From Epiperipatus broadwayi (Eukaryota; Onychophora; Udeonychophora; Euonychophora; Peripatidae), in NCBI GenBank assembly GCA_028023455.1, contig JAQFVV010012477.1, positions 186,001-250,000 of the forward strand: a DNA stretch of 64,000 nt, read 5' to 3'. The position numbers and the translations under genes are program-made. Under the pieces are notes generated by a model, which made no database searches, was not told the DNA's origin, and worked only from the letters and a program-made list of their open reading frames with translations. Below are positions 51,199 to 63,405 of the stretch, piece after piece. How positions within the stretch are numbered: position 1 is the first letter of the stretch; every line of letters starts with the position of its first letter.

Positions 51199-51436
51199 TA
51201 TAATATTAATACCATCTATGTTCTTTATTACTTTTATAATGCTTTTTTTACAACATAATATGACAGTTTCGATTGCCCTAACAATTTTCTTCAGAACTTT
51301 TATTATATCTCCAAAAAATTTGTAAATATAAGTAGAAGTTCTGAAGAAGATTATTGGAGCAATCGAAACGGTCATATTATGTTATAAAAAAAGCACTGTA
51401 AAAGTAATGAAGAACATAAATAATATTAATATTATA
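51199..51436. repeat. long inverted repeat with CTGAAGA...GAAAC motif in each arm
   Basis: Left arm 51199-51301 and right arm 51333-51436 are reverse complements at roughly 85 percent, with only ~31 bases between them. On the outward-reading strand each arm carries CTGAAGA (minus 51288-51294, plus 51341-51347), a hairpin ATTG...CAAT, then CGAAAC (GAAAC at minus 51266-51270, plus 51365-51369). This order of boxes resembles a degenerate hammerhead core, like the pair at 13.4 kb but in different sequence. Confidence 0.8.
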
Positions 51437-54264
51437 TAATTTTCAAAACATTAAGTTGAACCATAAACTGTTCTAGAGTAAATAGTTTTCAAAATTTTAT
51501 ATCGGACTTCTATCGAAAATTAATGAAAATATTGGGTAAATTTATATGAAAACTTTATGGTAATTAAGATTAACATTTTATCAAGCCTATAGAGAATAGT
51601 TAAACTCTGGATTGAGTGAATCATAATTTTAAGTTTCCATGTAGTCTCTAATCAATCAAAAAAAGTTGTCCGATTAATGGCTGAATAGGATTCTAGTTAT
51701 TTTTAACTAAGTGGTAAAGGAAAAATAGATCTAAAATAATAACAGCCTACTATTTAAATAGTTTAGTAACAATTACCTTTTTTGTGTGTGTTTTTTAGCA
51801 TAGATTTGTGCTGAAAGTGAGTTATTTAAAACATGTTTATAATCATTTTTATTATATATATATAAAGCAAGTCATATATATATGTGTGTGTTTTTATGTA
51901 AGATTTGTAAAATATCACGTTCGTTTTTTGTAGCAAAGATTTTTATGGAAAAAAAAGTGAATAAATATACATCTTGATAAACATTGCCTTTAATAATGAT
52001 AAAAAAATTTCATAATTAAATAAAAAAGATCCATTGTTAAAACAAGTGTATAAATAATTACACATACAAAAATATAATACCTTCATTCAGGATAATCTAT
52101 CCTTAGCATTTATTTATAGCCTTTTAAATTTATAGCTTTTTAAATCACTTTTTGATAGCAGAAATTTGGTCATCATAAATAAATAAAATTAGTTATTCGA
52201 ATAACAGTGTGATGCAGTTATGAATTTATACCAGCTTTATGGAAGGAATAAAAATTCCAATAACAAAAAAGCATTAAAATATGCACAAAAACTATGTTTT
52301 TAAAAATTATCATAATACTTTTTGATGATTAATTAATCCTAAATAAAAAAAATAAGACTCACCAAAATATCAAGATCACATTTTTATAAAAAGTACTTTC
52401 AAGTTCATAATTTATAATCTTTTTAAAAATGTACAATTTTAAACAGTCTCTAATTATACACTTATATATTGTACTCAACAAAATTTGCTTTAACTATTCT
52501 GATTTTCACGGGTAAAAAATATGTTTATGTATGTTCATTCATGTATAAAGAAAAATAATATTATACGGATGTTTCTATTGGATCACACTTTATATAAACT
52601 ATATAAGTAATGTGTGTGTGTGTTTTTTAAAAAATATATATAAAGAAACACAAGAAAAAAAACACCCTAGAACAACATTAAACATTTATCCAATAATAAA
52701 CAAAAGTTTTATAGTGTGAGAGTGGAGGGAGGGTAAAAATATATTAAATCATCAGATGATCTGATTAATGTATTTTTTTAAAAGGAAGATAATTTATATG
52801 TATTATTATGTTTGTTGATACACTCTGGTTTCTTAAATATCTCAAAATGTCTTTTGATTTCATTTGAGTGGAAAACATCATATCTGGATAGTATTGTGAT
52901 GTAAAGAATTCTGAAGAAAACTTTTTTATAGTCAAAACTATCAGATATTTTTGAAAATATGAAAAAATAAAATAGTATTTTTGTATTCTGTATATAGCAA
53001 TAAAATATTAGTATTAGAAAGTTCGATATAAGAGTTTAAAATTTTTCTGTTTTTAAAAATGGATTGTGACTTTAAGTTTGAAAAGCATGCTGGGAATTTT
53101 TTGGTTAGTATTTTGTGTTGTTTTAATATTTATAGCATTTCAGAATATATTCAATAATCTCTGCTGCTTTTTTTTTTATATATAAAACAAATTCTAATTA
53201 TTACTGCATTTTTTAATCTTACTTATATTATCATTGTTTAGAGTTTGGACTAAGAATTTAGTTCTTCATTCTAGATAAAAAATATATATACAAAGATAAC
53301 TCCTCCAGTTAAGAGAGTTTCTTCTACTAAAGAGAAAATATGAGCTGTATAATAATGAAATTAAAATCTTGTATATGGATGAGTCCCCCCCCCCCTTAAA
53401 ATAAATAAAAAACTACAAAAATTGTTGATTAAAAATAGAGGTCGTTTTTACCAGATCTATTTTTGCTGCAAATTTGATATAAAAATGGATGTTATTTAAG
53501 AATAAGAAAATATTTGGCTTACAAATAAATGTGTCATCTATGTACATAATTACAATGAATGGATTAAAAACACTGATATAAATATATGTATAGTGCAGAG
53601 TTGAAATGAAAAATGCACTAAAATTAATTCAACAAACGAATTTAGGTTTTTCCAGTACAATGTTGTATTTCTTGCCACAAAATGGTAAAGTCTATACAGA
53701 CTAGACACAATCATGTATGAGAATGGTGAAATAAATCTTATTGAAATATTAGCATGAACATGAAGGTTTGGATATTTGGTAGTTTATATCATTTGAATAG
53801 TCAATGTTGTTTATGAAATTCATGAATCATAAGAGGGACTTGTTTGAATTTCTCAAATGGTAGAAAATGACAATTTTTTTGGGTTGTATTGAGAAATATA
53901 CTGAACAAAATATATCTTGAAAATAAATATTTAGAGTGGAATGATTATTTATGTTTCCATATGATGTTGACAGAGAGATAAATTCTTATTTTTATGTAAG
54001 AGTGAAATTATGGATGACACTGAGGTGTCAAATGAGTACAGACATTAAGCCATTTGATATCTTTATATTATTTCAGTAGTGAAGGTTATTCATGAAATAT
54101 ATGCATAATACGAGTGGATCACCTGCTTTTCTAAGTTAGTGGATAATCGCAATTTAATGGGGTGCATATTAAACTACATTTTTAAAAATTATCATAAATT
54201 CTAGAAATTTCACAGGCATCATTCATTCACATAGTAAAAAAGTAATTTAAAGTGACCAATTAAC
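51437..54264. other. A+T-rich intergenic DNA
   Basis: No gene or known element was recognised. Simple-sequence spots include (TA)n at 51855-51890, TG at 52612-52623 and a run of ten C at 53386-53395. Confidence 0.45.
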
Positions 54265-54445
54265 AACTTCACGCTCTCATTTTCAATCACTTAATATTTT
54301 CCCATACATATACGTTTGGGTCAAATAGCTAGATGGATTCATTCTATCTTTTTCCAAACTTTATCTTGTGTTTGAAAAAGTGAGAGTATTCATTTATATA
54401 GTGACAACTAGAAAGCACATGTGCATTAGCTTATTGGCTTATTGG
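54265..54445 (+). repeat. interspersed repeat family A, long copy
   Basis: The copy contains ACGCTCTCATTTTCA, then CCCATACATATACGTTTGGG, GATTCATTCTATC, TTTATCTTGTGTTTG, GAGAGTATTCATTTA and CACATGTGCATTAGCTTA. It aligns end to end with the minus-strand copy at 63223-63405, defining a unit of about 180 bases. No coding frame is present. Confidence 0.75.
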
Positions 54446-55163
54446 TATTACAGTTTATACAAACATCGCACTATATAAAATAAAGGTCTTATTGAAATTA
54501 ATTAAATTTCTTTAAAAATATTTAAATATCTGTTTAATGTACCTGTAATGTTTAATATTTATTTACATTATTATTTGTATATTTATACATTTTATCATTT
54601 TTAGATGAAAAATATTTTAAGCCAGACATTTTATGCATCAAAGCAACTTTACAGCCTGGATATCTTTTTTTTTTCAGTAGACTTTACAAAAATGTATAAT
54701 CCAAGTAGTCTTCAGATTTGCTTATAATTAATTATATTCAAATATTTTATTGTTCAATTATTCTCATTCTCCACTATTTATTTCAAATTAGGTAATTTAT
54801 ATCTTCATTTAGTTTACCAATATATTTATTTATTTATTCACATATAAATACATTTCCTATACATCTACTATAAGCAAGAATATTTTATTTTTTTACTTGA
54901 TAAATATTTTTTCATTAAATTTGCAATATATAATTACATATTTGCAACACACATTGTAGACTTAAAGGTTGTTCTTATATTTTATATTGATCACTTATGT
55001 AACTAGCAACAATAATTCCATCTATAATCTTTAAAACATGTATTTTAATTCTTATTAATATGTATGTTATTTTATTATTACTATTAGGCTAACTCATTTA
55101 GATAACCCTATTAATATATCCATAATATAATATATGTGTTATTTGCTTTATTGCATTGCCATA
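54446..55163. other. A+T-rich intergenic DNA
   Basis: I see no gene or recognisable repeat up to the inverted-repeat arm at 55164. Confidence 0.45.
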
Positions 55164-55529
55164 AGTATTCAAGCACGAGTGTGTGTGCGGTACAACTGTT
55201 CCCATCAGCACCAGAGCACAAGTCACCACGAGTGCATTCCGGACAATCCCACAATCGTGTGTAGAGAGAGACATGACCTCAAAAGAAAAATCAAAGAGGC
55301 TTTATTCATCTCACGAGACAACGATGCCATAAACAGGAAGGACACGTGCTTTGCTTTATCAAAAAAATGGAATTAGCATATTTGCATATCGTTAGATGTA
55401 TTAGCAAGCTATGATTATGAAGGCAAGATCCTTTGAAAGTGCTCAGCTAGTTTATTATTTTTAGTTAGCTATTTTGTATTAATAGCTTTTGGGAACAGTT
55501 GCGCCGCACACACACTCGTGCTTGAGTAC
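55164..55529 (+). mobile_element. Penelope-like element fragment 2 between inverted repeats
   Basis: Arms of about 40 bases (55164-55204 and 55490-55529) are reverse complements with only a few mismatches. They share CAAGCACGAGTGTGTGTGCGG and CAACTGTTCCCA. Their sequence is unrelated to the arms of fragment 1. Between them lies the C-terminal end of a Penelope-like endonuclease on the plus strand. It is followed by a 3' region (55385-55455: ATATTTGCATAT, AGCTATGATTATGA, TGAAAGTGCTCAGC) homologous to fragments 1 and 3. Confidence 0.72.
55200..55375 (+). pseudogene. Penelope-like GIY-YIG endonuclease, C-terminal remnant
   Basis: The frame reads CSHQHQSTSHHECIPDNP, then TIVCRERHDLKRKIKEALF and AINRKDTCFALSKKW, ending at TAG 55374-55376. 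The DLKRKIKEALF helix includes the conserved Glu of the GIY-YIG fold as found in Penelope-like retroelements. Copies at 26.7 and 61.0 kb agree. The frame runs back into the left inverted-repeat arm, so the ATG at 55134 is not a natural start. The GIY and YIG boxes and the whole reverse transcriptase are missing. The stretch is distinctly richer in G+C than its surroundings. Confidence 0.68.
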
Positions 55530-56219
55530 ATATATTTCCCAAAAGTAAAATTATTTGACTTAATTGCATAAGTATGTAAAAACATTAATTGTAGAGTTTT
55601 GCCATAATATAACATAAAATAATATTTTGATACATCAAGGTTGTTAGAAATTATGCCCACCATTTAGTATTATGATGTATTAGCAAAACTATCATTTAAT
55701 GATGATGTAAATATTTGGATTATTTTAAAATTAATTTACAATTGAAATAAAAAAAAATAAGTTAGAATATTTTTATATAGATAACATTATAATGTTTAAA
55801 TTCAAATTACAATATGTGTATATATATATATACACACACACCCACTATAATAGAGAACCATAGAATCTACATCTAAAGGATTTTAGAAATTGAATGAGTA
55901 TTTAAACAATCAATCATTTCTTCACTAAATTATAATTTGTCTAAGTGCGCTGGAATGCAGTTAATGGTGAAGCTGAGTTATGATTTCTAAATTAAGAACA
56001 AAATTATACAAAAATTCTAGATTTACAGACCCCTTTTTTTCATAAATTATAGATACAAATGTAGTTTGCTTACCTATTTCAATTTGCAGTGGTAAAAAGT
56101 TATTGTATTGTTAATATTTTTGAGTAAAAGTATTCCTTAAATGCATATATTGTAATCAGTTTTGCCATGATCCATGAAATCAGAATTTCAAAATAAGTTA
56201 ATGTTTGGATTTGAAGAAA

Positions 56220-56251
<32 letters not shown>

Positions 56252-57924
56252 AAAAACATTAAAAATATTTTGGCTTAACATTATACACTTAGATTAATAT
56301 AGTAATAATAATTCTTACCATGAAAGAAAAAAATACAATAATGATTGCTATTTATATCATACAAAAAAATAATAAACAAATGTTCTTATATAACGACAGA
56401 AATCTAAAACTTCATTATTAATTTGTTTATCTCTTTTTTTCTCAGATTGGAAAATGACGGAAATATTTTTGTTAAAGAATTGTTCTACACATATAATCAG
56501 ATATAATTTTATTTAGGATTCATACAAGTAAAATATGAAACAGCTTAATTCATATACTGTGTTTATCCTACAACTGCTATAATACAATTTAGTAACATTC
56601 AGTCAACAAATGATATCTCTTACTGCCCCTAAAATGTGGATTTGTTTTATTTAATTACCACTTCAAGTTTGTTTTTTTTTTTTAAATTATTATTAGCATT
56701 GTTTACAATAATGGTTCAGTGATTTGTATATAAAAATTTAAAAAATATAGCCATAAATTAAATAAGATTACTCTTGTTCAACGGGATGCATTTGAAAACC
56801 TTTTTATAATTAGTTGATTGCTTTTATTATAATCAGTGGTTTTAATAAAATACATTTCATACTTACTATTATTGCCATTAGTTTCAACATATTTTAATCC
56901 TTTATTATATTTCTTTTTTAAAAGCAGTAAAAAACCGTTGTCATTTGAAAAGGATTAAAAAACAAATTCCATCCAAGTCTGGATTAAACACTTGATGAGA
57001 TAACGATTTAAAAAAAAGGAGCGAAATAGAAAAATTAAACTGTGCAAACTAAATTCAAACTACTTTCATTTTTGAAAAATAGAGACATTCTTAGAGATGA
57101 ATATCTTTTCATTTAAGAAAGTAATATGAAATTTACGTATACGAAAAATTATAGCAGTATGTGCTTTCAAATGTAGCTCTTATATGTCAAATGAGTGTTA
57201 CAGCAATAAAATTAGTAAACTTTATGTGTTTTTATATTTTCAATGAATACATTTTTTTATTCTTCAAAAATTAATTGCATATTTCAATTTATTCTGTAAA
57301 ATATATTTTTACAAAGAAAAAATTATCTTAAGTAAATTAACTTTAAAAAATAAATGAAAAAAATAATAATTGAAACAGATAACCAGAACAAAGGATTTTA
57401 TTTTTTTAGCCTGAAGACAAACAAAATATTTTTCTGTGAATGAAATATAATTATCAACCAATATTATATTAATAATGTTCATTTATATAAAAAATTATTC
57501 CTGTAGTTAAAATAGTCTTTGAAATTTAAAAAATTGAATTTATATATATGATATTTCTGTAGTGTAAATTTTACTACACCCCTCTCACACAAAGTAAAAA
57601 CTCTTTTTTATCTGCTCTTTACACCCTACAAAAGAGTGATATAAAAATTACAGCACAGAAATATTATTCATTACCGGATAATATTTAGTCTAGTTAATGA
57701 CTAATAAAAAATATTAATATATGCATAAAAATAAAATTCGCCAAACTTCAACCATTAAATCAGGCAAACCAAAAAATATATATAATTAATTTAGCATCAT
57801 AGGTTTTTAATATTTATATATATATTAAGCATTAAATCTCCCCACATGGTTAAGAAATCCAGTACCGCCCTTAATATTTGTACATTTATTTCAGTATAGT
57901 GTTATGCACTGGGATTCTTATATA
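55530..57924. other. A+T-rich intergenic DNA
   Basis: No gene was recognised. An A-rich (CAAAA)n-like patch lies at 56217-56260, and a (TA)n/(CA)n patch at 55817-55842. Confidence 0.45.
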
Positions 57925-58275
57925 TATATAGGAAATATGAACACAGACTTTCATGACCCTTCAGCTATCCATTTATCTCATACAACCAATATACCTGACC
58001 ACACACATGTAATAAGATGAATGATCTTCAATATATTTATTTTATGCTGAATCAGCACTCATCATTTGATCCAGATATTAAATCTCCAACAAGTATAGGT
58101 AATAAATGCTTGGTTTATATTAAGCAAATCTGCAAACTTAAATGGATAATCTTAGAAACTACTCCATCCTCCAAATCTTCAGCCATTCATACTATCAAAA
58201 ATTTGATTATGGAGTACCCAAATTTCTTGTTGATATCAATATTGTTATGCACATGTTGACCTTAAGTCACTCTGA
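57925..58275 (-). repeat. interspersed repeat family B, long copy (minus)
   Basis: The reverse complement aligns over ~330 bases with 58560-58895. Shared phrases are AAGGTCAAC, ATATTGATATCAACAA, GCAGATTTGCTTAA, TGAGTGCTG-TT-AGCAT, CATGTGTGTGGTC, GGTTGTATGAGATA and GAAAGTCTGTGTTCATATT. The open frame at 58017 lies inside it and is not convincing as a gene. Confidence 0.72.
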
Positions 58276-58404
58276 CACTTCATATATAAGACTTTGTCCA
58301 TTTAATTACACAGAATAGAGAAAGCATGATACAGGGTGAAACTGTAGTATTTTTGAAATATGTGCAACATTCATATATTTGCAGTTTAAATATAATTTAA
58401 GGAA

Positions 58405-58540
58405 TTTGAACATTTGACTTTCAAGACCCTTAAGCTTTCTACTCTATCTCATACAACCAATACAATGACACACATGTGAAATAGAGAAATGATCTCCAAT
58501 ATATGTATTTTGTTCTGAACAAGCACTAATCTGTTATATG
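58405..58540 (-). repeat. interspersed repeat family B, 3' part (minus)
   Basis: The copy keeps only the end of family B: on the minus strand ATACATATATTGGAGATCATTTC, ACATGTGTGTCATTG, GTATGAGATAGAGTAG and TGAAAGTCAAATGTTCAAATTCC. The 5' part is missing, as expected for a 5'-truncated retroposon. Confidence 0.68.
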
Positions 58541-58559
58541 AATTATGTGTGTATTTCAA

Positions 58560-58895
58560 AAGGTCAACTTAGGCATGGCAATGATATTGACATCAACAAA
58601 GGATTTGGTAATTTATCAGCAGATTTTCAATGGAATGAAGAACTGAATAGTAGAAGCATGGAGTAAATTGAAACTGCTCCATTTATGTTTGAAGATTTGC
58701 TAAACTGAGTATTGTTTACATAAAAGTGTGAAAAATGGTAAAACAATGAGTGCTGGTTTAGCATGGAATTCATATATTGGAGATCATTTATCTTTTTCAC
58801 ATGTGTGTTGTTACATGTATTGGTTATATGAGATAGAGTGAATAGCTGAAATTTTTTGAAAGTCTGTGATCAAATTCCTTATATTACATTTAAAC
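58560..58895 (+). repeat. interspersed repeat family B, long copy (plus)
   Basis: This ~335-base unit faces the copy at 57925-58275. It contains GTCAACTTAGGCATGG, GATTTGCTAAACTGAG, GAGTGCTGGTTTAGCATGG, GAGATCATTTATC, CACATGTGTGTTG, TATGAGATAGAGTGAATAGC and GAAAGTCTGTGATCAAATTCC. The final phrase is B-box-like. No coding frame was recognised. Confidence 0.72.
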
Positions 58896-60769
58896 TCCAA
58901 ATATATGAATTATGCTTTTATTTTATATATATATAACCTTGGTTTCTACATCCAGAACTTGTGTTTTATGCATTATGATGGTTTAATAAAAAATTTATAG
59001 TATATTTTTTGTTAAATAAGTCAATGTGCATATTAAACATTATAAATAATTTATCAAGTTAAATTGCTAGTTATAAAAACTGTTATTATGATAAATACTT
59101 TGATGACAAGTTTAAATAAAATGAGTTTATTTAATTTAAAAATACATGTTTAGTTTATTCTGTAATTATTAAATGCTTTAAACCATATATTTAATATTCT
59201 TATTAAAGTATAGCGTATGTTATCTCAAAATACAATTATACCTTAAATGTAGCTTAGAAAATATTTATCAAATATTTTGCTTTAAATATTTTAAATAGTT
59301 TAATAATATTTTAGAACACTTTATTTTAAAACAATATTATTTTGGTAAGTTAATATTTTAAGTAGCTTGTGTGTGTGTGCGCATGTGTAGGATTTGCTTT
59401 GACTAAAATAAGACAAAAAATTTATTACATTCTAATGTCCTTGTTTAAAGAATTAATATGTTATATTCTTTGAAATAATATATTTTTCTATTTAAGAAAT
59501 ATAAAAAAAATTATAATTTTCAACAAACATTATTTTTAATTTTTGAAAACATTTAAAAGGTCAAATAAATATTTTATTATTTGTAATATTTAATTATCAT
59601 TAGATAATTATTTGCAAATGTATGATGTAATATTAGTTTGTTTTTTCTAAAACTCCATACTAGCTATTAAAAATGTTTGTGTTAGAATCTTTTACTTGAC
59701 AACTAGTTGAAGTCAAATGACTTAATTAATTAATTAATGTCCTCAATGCCAATCATTGAATTCATTGTATCACCTGATTCACTATCTAAAAGAAACTGCA
59801 CACATGTTGGTGACCACATCATCATAGCTTTTCGTCACCTTATAAAGTCTTATTTGTTTAATTTCTCATTATTTTTTGTTAATTTAAGTCATGGAAGGCT
59901 AAGTTAAATAACTGTTTGGGCCTTCTGCTTTGACTCCATGTCTCACTACAATTTCTCTTAAATGTATTCACAAAGGAAACTCTTAAAATAATTTCTTAAT
60001 AATAGAAAGAACCAATCATCTGACACATATCAAATTATATTGCTATGAACTATTAATTAACTTTCAATACATAATTTATTCATGCTCACATTTTCTTTAA
60101 AATTAAGTCTGCAGATATTTTTGACTACCAGAATTGCACTTACTTATTTTAATAAATTGATGTTATATTCTACAATTAATTATAAACTGCATTTTTTTTT
60201 TCTACAATTATTTACAACTGTTCTCTTTAAGCTAAAAATTATTTATCATAAGAGTTGCACTTTTCTAACTTGAGGGATATTGTAAAAATGGGGGAAGCAG
60301 CTGTAAGATTATAACTCTGAAAATTTAAATGCATTTACTTTATTAATGAAGTAAATTATTTGTTCATTATTATGTCTTTATAATTTATAAATAATATTTA
60401 TGAACAATAGCATTGTTTTAATTTAAAAATAAATGAAATATTTTTTTTTAATGTCTAGAATTGGAAAATAAAAATATTGCATTTCCAGTAATTATGTCTC
60501 TTTTTAAAAATATTTCATGAAAGGATTGCCTTTCTGCTTATTTATTTTCTCATTAAATAAAATATATTTGTTGAAATACATTACATATTATTGGAATATT
60601 TTTAATTGTTATGAAAATAAAAATTTCTATTCAGTCTGATATATTTTATCTAGATATTTATACTTACTCTGACAGGGTAAAACAAATGTATTTTTAATAA
60701 TATGCTACTGCGTTGCAGTGAAACTTTTATATAATAGTTTGTAGGCTTTTTTATATTATAATTTCTGCA
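58896..60769. other. A+T-rich intergenic DNA
   Basis: No gene or known repeat was recognised. Confidence 0.45.
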
Positions 60770-61370
60770 GACTAAGCACTTTCAGAGCCTTTGTTGGTCT
60801 ATAATCGTAGTCTCTATATTGTCAACGTTATTATATGCAAATGTATTTAAGCATTTTCTGGAAATGGCAAAACAAGTGTCTTTTCTATTAATTGATATCA
60901 CTGGTGATAAAACAAGCTTCCTTAATTTTTCTCTTGATGTCATTCTTTTCTGTGCTTAATATATCAGCCTTGGAGGGTTCAAATCTGTCATTGAGCTCTT
61001 GTTGATGGCCAGCAAATACAGAACTGTCTTCTTTTTTGGTTGTTGCTCTTGTACATGTGTTGAGCCAATCTATTGCCAACTGTGGCATGAGTTTCTCCAT
61101 AATAAATAGCATTACACCCCATTTGAGGACACACAATTTTATATACCACCTGGGTGGTTTCTTCAGTGTTTCTTTTATCTTTTGTATTATTAATAAGTCT
61201 ATTGGTGTTTAGAGGGATTCTAAATCCTAGTTTAAATTCTTTCTGTAAAATTTTACTGAAGTTTTTTGCTACTGCAGGTATATATGGTACAGTCAGATGT
61301 CGTCTGTCTTCTTTTTGTATTTTTATAAATGTGTTAATGCTTTTCAAAATTCATTTTGTGTCGAATTTAA
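60770..61370 (-). mobile_element. Penelope-like element fragment 3
   Basis: On the minus strand this is the most complete of the three Penelope-like pieces: the region before the GIY-YIG domain, the domain itself, the NRKDTCFA-S tail and a 3' region (60770-60850) homologous to fragments 1 and 2. The reverse transcriptase lies beyond the 5' truncation at about 61370 and is absent. I found no flanking inverted repeats here, unlike the other two fragments. Confidence 0.78.
60845..61347 (-). pseudogene. Penelope-like GIY-YIG endonuclease, frameshifted
   Basis: The first frame (61347 downward) reads RRHLTVPYIPAVAKNFSKIL and then FRIPLNTNRLIN, the usual linker. It continues with QVVYKIVCPQMGC and IYYGETHATVGNRLAQHM, the two boxes of the GIY-YIG fold with the conserved Arg. 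The YIG box reads YYG. After a frameshift near 61020 the second frame supplies FAGHQQELNDRF, DILSTEKNDIKRKIKEACF (conserved Glu) and, past another break, NRKDTCFAIS. The Cys pair and following His fit the zinc-binding residues known from Penelope-type endonucleases. This nuclease nicks target DNA for Penelope-like retroelements. The copy is dead. Confidence 0.82.
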
Positions 61371-63222
61371 ATAATATTAAGCTCTATACAAAATTTGTAT
61401 TGCTTTTCATAAATATTCACACTATATTAACCTCATTTGAATATATTTGGATTACTATAGAAATATGAAAGAACTACTATGCTCTCTACCATTTAATATT
61501 ATCTTAAAAACTTTATATTTGCTTGAAATAATATTGTGTCCATTTGTTAATTATAAAATTCACATTGTGATTCACATAAAAGTTTCATTGGTTTAAACTT
61601 TGTATTTATCTGAAGGAAATGATATCACAAACATCATTGTAATCGCTTTAAATAAAGTTATTTTACTTTTAATATCTTATCTTGTGACAATGTTTAATTA
61701 AATTGCTTCAGATTTTGATTATTTATTTTGACAATATAATATTTAAATATTCAGAATATTTCATTAAAGTATTCTACACTTTTATGAAAACATTATTCTA
61801 ACTGTTCTGCAGAGAATGGTATTGGAATCAATGATGGCTAGACTCATAAGTTTCAAGTGGTAAAATGGCAAACATATATTGTATTTTAGATTTAAGTTTA
61901 TTTAAATTTTTAATATGCTTATCAAATGATTTGCATGTTATTTATGTATATTTTTGTTATTTGAATATTAGAGTTTCACAGAACATTTTTCATTATAATG
62001 TAATCAAAAAAATATGTACACCTAGTATGAAATTAATAAGACTATGAAATGAATGAATGAATGGATTATTGGAGTTGATATATGTGTTTGTATTTAATTG
62101 TCTGCCATTATTTATATGCCTAAGAATTATTTTAATATAATATCCTATGTTTTGTCAGTTTTTCTCATCATGTTTTTGTTATTATTTGAGTTAGTGTTTG
62201 AGAACTATTTTCATATATTGTCTTAGTTATGCTTTTTGAAGTGAAGTATGTCCTAGGTGACATATAGTGAGATACTATGGTTTCAGCAAATTTCTATGAT
62301 GGTTTATTCTTACTCAGTTTCTTAAGATTAATGACATGATCCTAATTCTTTATTGCTTCTTATATACAAATGTGTAATTATAAATCATTTCATTATTTGC
62401 CTGCCGTATTAGTTGACATTTTTGGTAAAATGTTAGTCATGCATCATATCAATTATGTCTTTATTATGCTCTTTATGTTATCAGAGTAGCTCAAGTATAT
62501 TGAGGTTAAAAATAATAGCAATGGTACTCTATTGATGAAAATTTATAACTTTAATAAAATACTATTTCTAATGATTGCTTTCAATCAGGTCAGTCATATA
62601 CATTTATAGTACTTCTATTGAATATGATCGATCTGGCCAAAAGCAATGCATAGAAATGATATTTGATTAAACTTATAATCATTCCAGAATAGCGTACCTT
62701 TACTATTATTTTTTACATTCAAATTAAGAAAAAAATATTTTATTGTGTTATATATTGATAATGTTTATATGAGTATGATGCATATTTGAAGAGCTAAGAT
62801 AAAATATTTTATGTTTACACTTACATAATTATATTATATTGACATAGAAATTATGTATTCCTCTCAAATTAAAGGTCCTAATACTGTTGGCATTATTTAT
62901 TTGTCAATACATGAAATATTTTTCACACTGTTATATTGGAAGGAAAGCTAGTTAAAACATAAATGTGAGAGCTTTCTGTATTCATAGCTTGCAAAATGTC
63001 TTTTTGTTTGACTTCAAATTTATTAAAATATTATAATAATTTTAAAATTATAGTTATAATATTCTCTAGGATTAATAAAATATTGATTCAATTATGAAAT
63101 TTGGACTTTGTATCTGTATCATCATCTGCATTATCAGAAATTTCAAGATATATTATTTGAAATATAAGAATACTATCATATTTTTAAATGTCACTTCATA
63201 AGAGTTTATATTATAATAAACT
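61371..63222. other. A+T-rich intergenic DNA
   Basis: I see no gene or recognisable repeat. Confidence 0.45.
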
Positions 63223-63405
63223 AATGATCAGCTTCTCAAGCTAATGCACGTGCTTTATGAATCTTAATAATAAATGAATACTCTCATTTTCAACACAAGA
63301 TAACATCTTTGTGAAATAATAGAATGAATCGCCTATTCTTCCAACCCAAATGCTTAAGTATGGGCAAATCTTAAGTACTGGAAATGAGAGCATGAAGAGT
63401 TTATA
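63223..63405 (-). repeat. interspersed repeat family A, long copy (minus)
   Basis: The reverse complement matches 54265-54445 along its length: CTTCATGCTCTCATTTCC, GCCCATACTTAAGCATTTGGG, GATTCATTCTAT, TTATCTTGTGTTGAAAATG, GAGAGTATTCATTTA and CACGTGCATTAGCTT. It ends near a TGATCAGC phrase. Confidence 0.75.

Noticed and set aside
58017-58259. Plus-strand frame of 80 codons
   Set aside because: It lies on the opposite strand of a family B repeat copy, and the frame is not kept in the other copies.
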